A stretch of DNA of 52,962 bases from Methylococcales bacterium (GTDB lineage Bacteria; Pseudomonadota; Gammaproteobacteria; Methylococcales; Methylomonadaceae). Made by a program: the position numbers and the translations under genes. The DNA lies in the NCBI GenBank assembly GCA_030654015.1, contig JAURYI010000001.1, forward strand, positions 1-52,962, given 5' to 3'. This document shows, piece by piece, positions 52,827 to 52,962 of this stretch. A model generated the notes under the pieces. It saw only the letters and a program-made list of their open reading frames with translations, was not told the DNA's origin and did not search any database. The number at the start of each line of letters is the position of its first letter. Position 1 is the stretch's first letter.

Positions 52827-52846
52827 ATGACTGCCAGTCCTTGAAG
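52827..52846 (+). repeat. Partial copy of the GACTGCCAGTCCTT element
   Basis: About 14 bases (52830-52843) match the left arm and loop start of the inverted repeat at 51557-51570. The right arm is missing here. It lies directly downstream of the SNase gene. Confidence 0.4.
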
Positions 52847-52851
52847 GCAAA

Positions 52852-52959
52852 GGTATCTACACATCTTTGATAACTCTTTGTAAAACAATGAGTTATGAAA
52901 TTTCTTCAAGCTAATGATTTCTTTTAAAATCAAGTGCTTATGAAACTTGTGTAGATACC
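52852..52959. repeat. 108-base element with 12-bp terminal inverted repeats (possible MITE)
   Basis: GGTATCTACACA (52852-52863) and its perfect complement (52948-52959) bound 108 AT-rich bases. Inside is a further TAACTC/GAGTTA inverted pair near 52871-52895. No coding frame lies between. Size and termini suit a miniature inverted-repeat element, but without flanking or second copies in the window this is a guess. A long hairpin RNA is the alternative. Confidence 0.45.
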
Positions 52960-52962
52960 AAT

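Overview
The window looks like chromosomal DNA of a moderately AT-rich gammaproteobacterium. The evidence is the mix of heptosyltransferase, ClpS/ClpA, IF-1, QueA, a sigma-54 enhancer-binding regulator and a complete-looking type VI secretion system (T6SS). Some content (a bacterial CarS/DUF46 homologue, a DUF938 protein, a sigma-54 regulator whose N-terminus resembles methanogen output domain 1) would suit a Methylococcales- or Thiotrichales-like bacterium. That assignment is inference; no rRNA gene is present.

Region 1 (1-21.7 kb, all minus strand) is one T6SS locus. In transcription order it holds tagH (FHA), tssK, tssL, tssM, a tagF-pppA fusion, tssA, tssB, tssC, hcp, tagJ, tssE, tssF, tssG, a caspase-like protein, clpV (tssH) and a truncated small gene at the left edge. 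No tssJ lipoprotein gene and no vgrG lie in the window. The 5' end of tssL is in a different frame from the rest. The hcp gene sits between two intrinsic-terminator-like hairpins. The gene between tssG and clpV is unfamiliar and carries a His/Cys dyad arranged as in clan CD peptidases.

Region 2 (21.8-33.8 kb, minus strand) encodes a secretion and signalling module. It holds an OmpA-like periplasmic protein, a membrane Ser/Thr kinase with a DUF4384-like C-terminus, two TpsA-type proteins (1452 and 334 aa), a TpsB/ShlB-type outer-membrane transporter and a secreted TPR-CHAT protein. The two TpsA genes share leader sequence and a C-terminal tail bracketed by two cysteines, suggesting duplication and a common surface tether. 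The kinase may pair with the PP2C domain and the FHA protein of the T6SS.

Region 3 (33.8-43.5 kb) is mostly housekeeping: clpS-clpA, infA, queA and tRNA-Leu(CAA). It is followed by a plus-strand envelope/lipid group: an isoprenylcysteine methyltransferase-like membrane protein, a beta-propeller-like protein, a heptosyltransferase, and a tight carS-like / EEP phosphatase / CDP-alcohol phosphatidyltransferase set.

Region 4 (43.6-47.1 kb) is a sigma-54 regulator divergent from a three-gene operon (DUF938 methyltransferase-like, SDR, YdhR-like). The intergenic DNA carries a -24/-12 promoter and two 10-bp direct repeats exactly 20 bp apart. Region 5 (47.2-53.0 kb) has acetyl-CoA synthetase divergent from an aldehyde dehydrogenase, then a nitroreductase, a stand-alone acyl carrier protein and an exported SNase-like nuclease. 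Intergenic hairpins and a possible MITE-like inverted repeat are scattered through regions 3-5.
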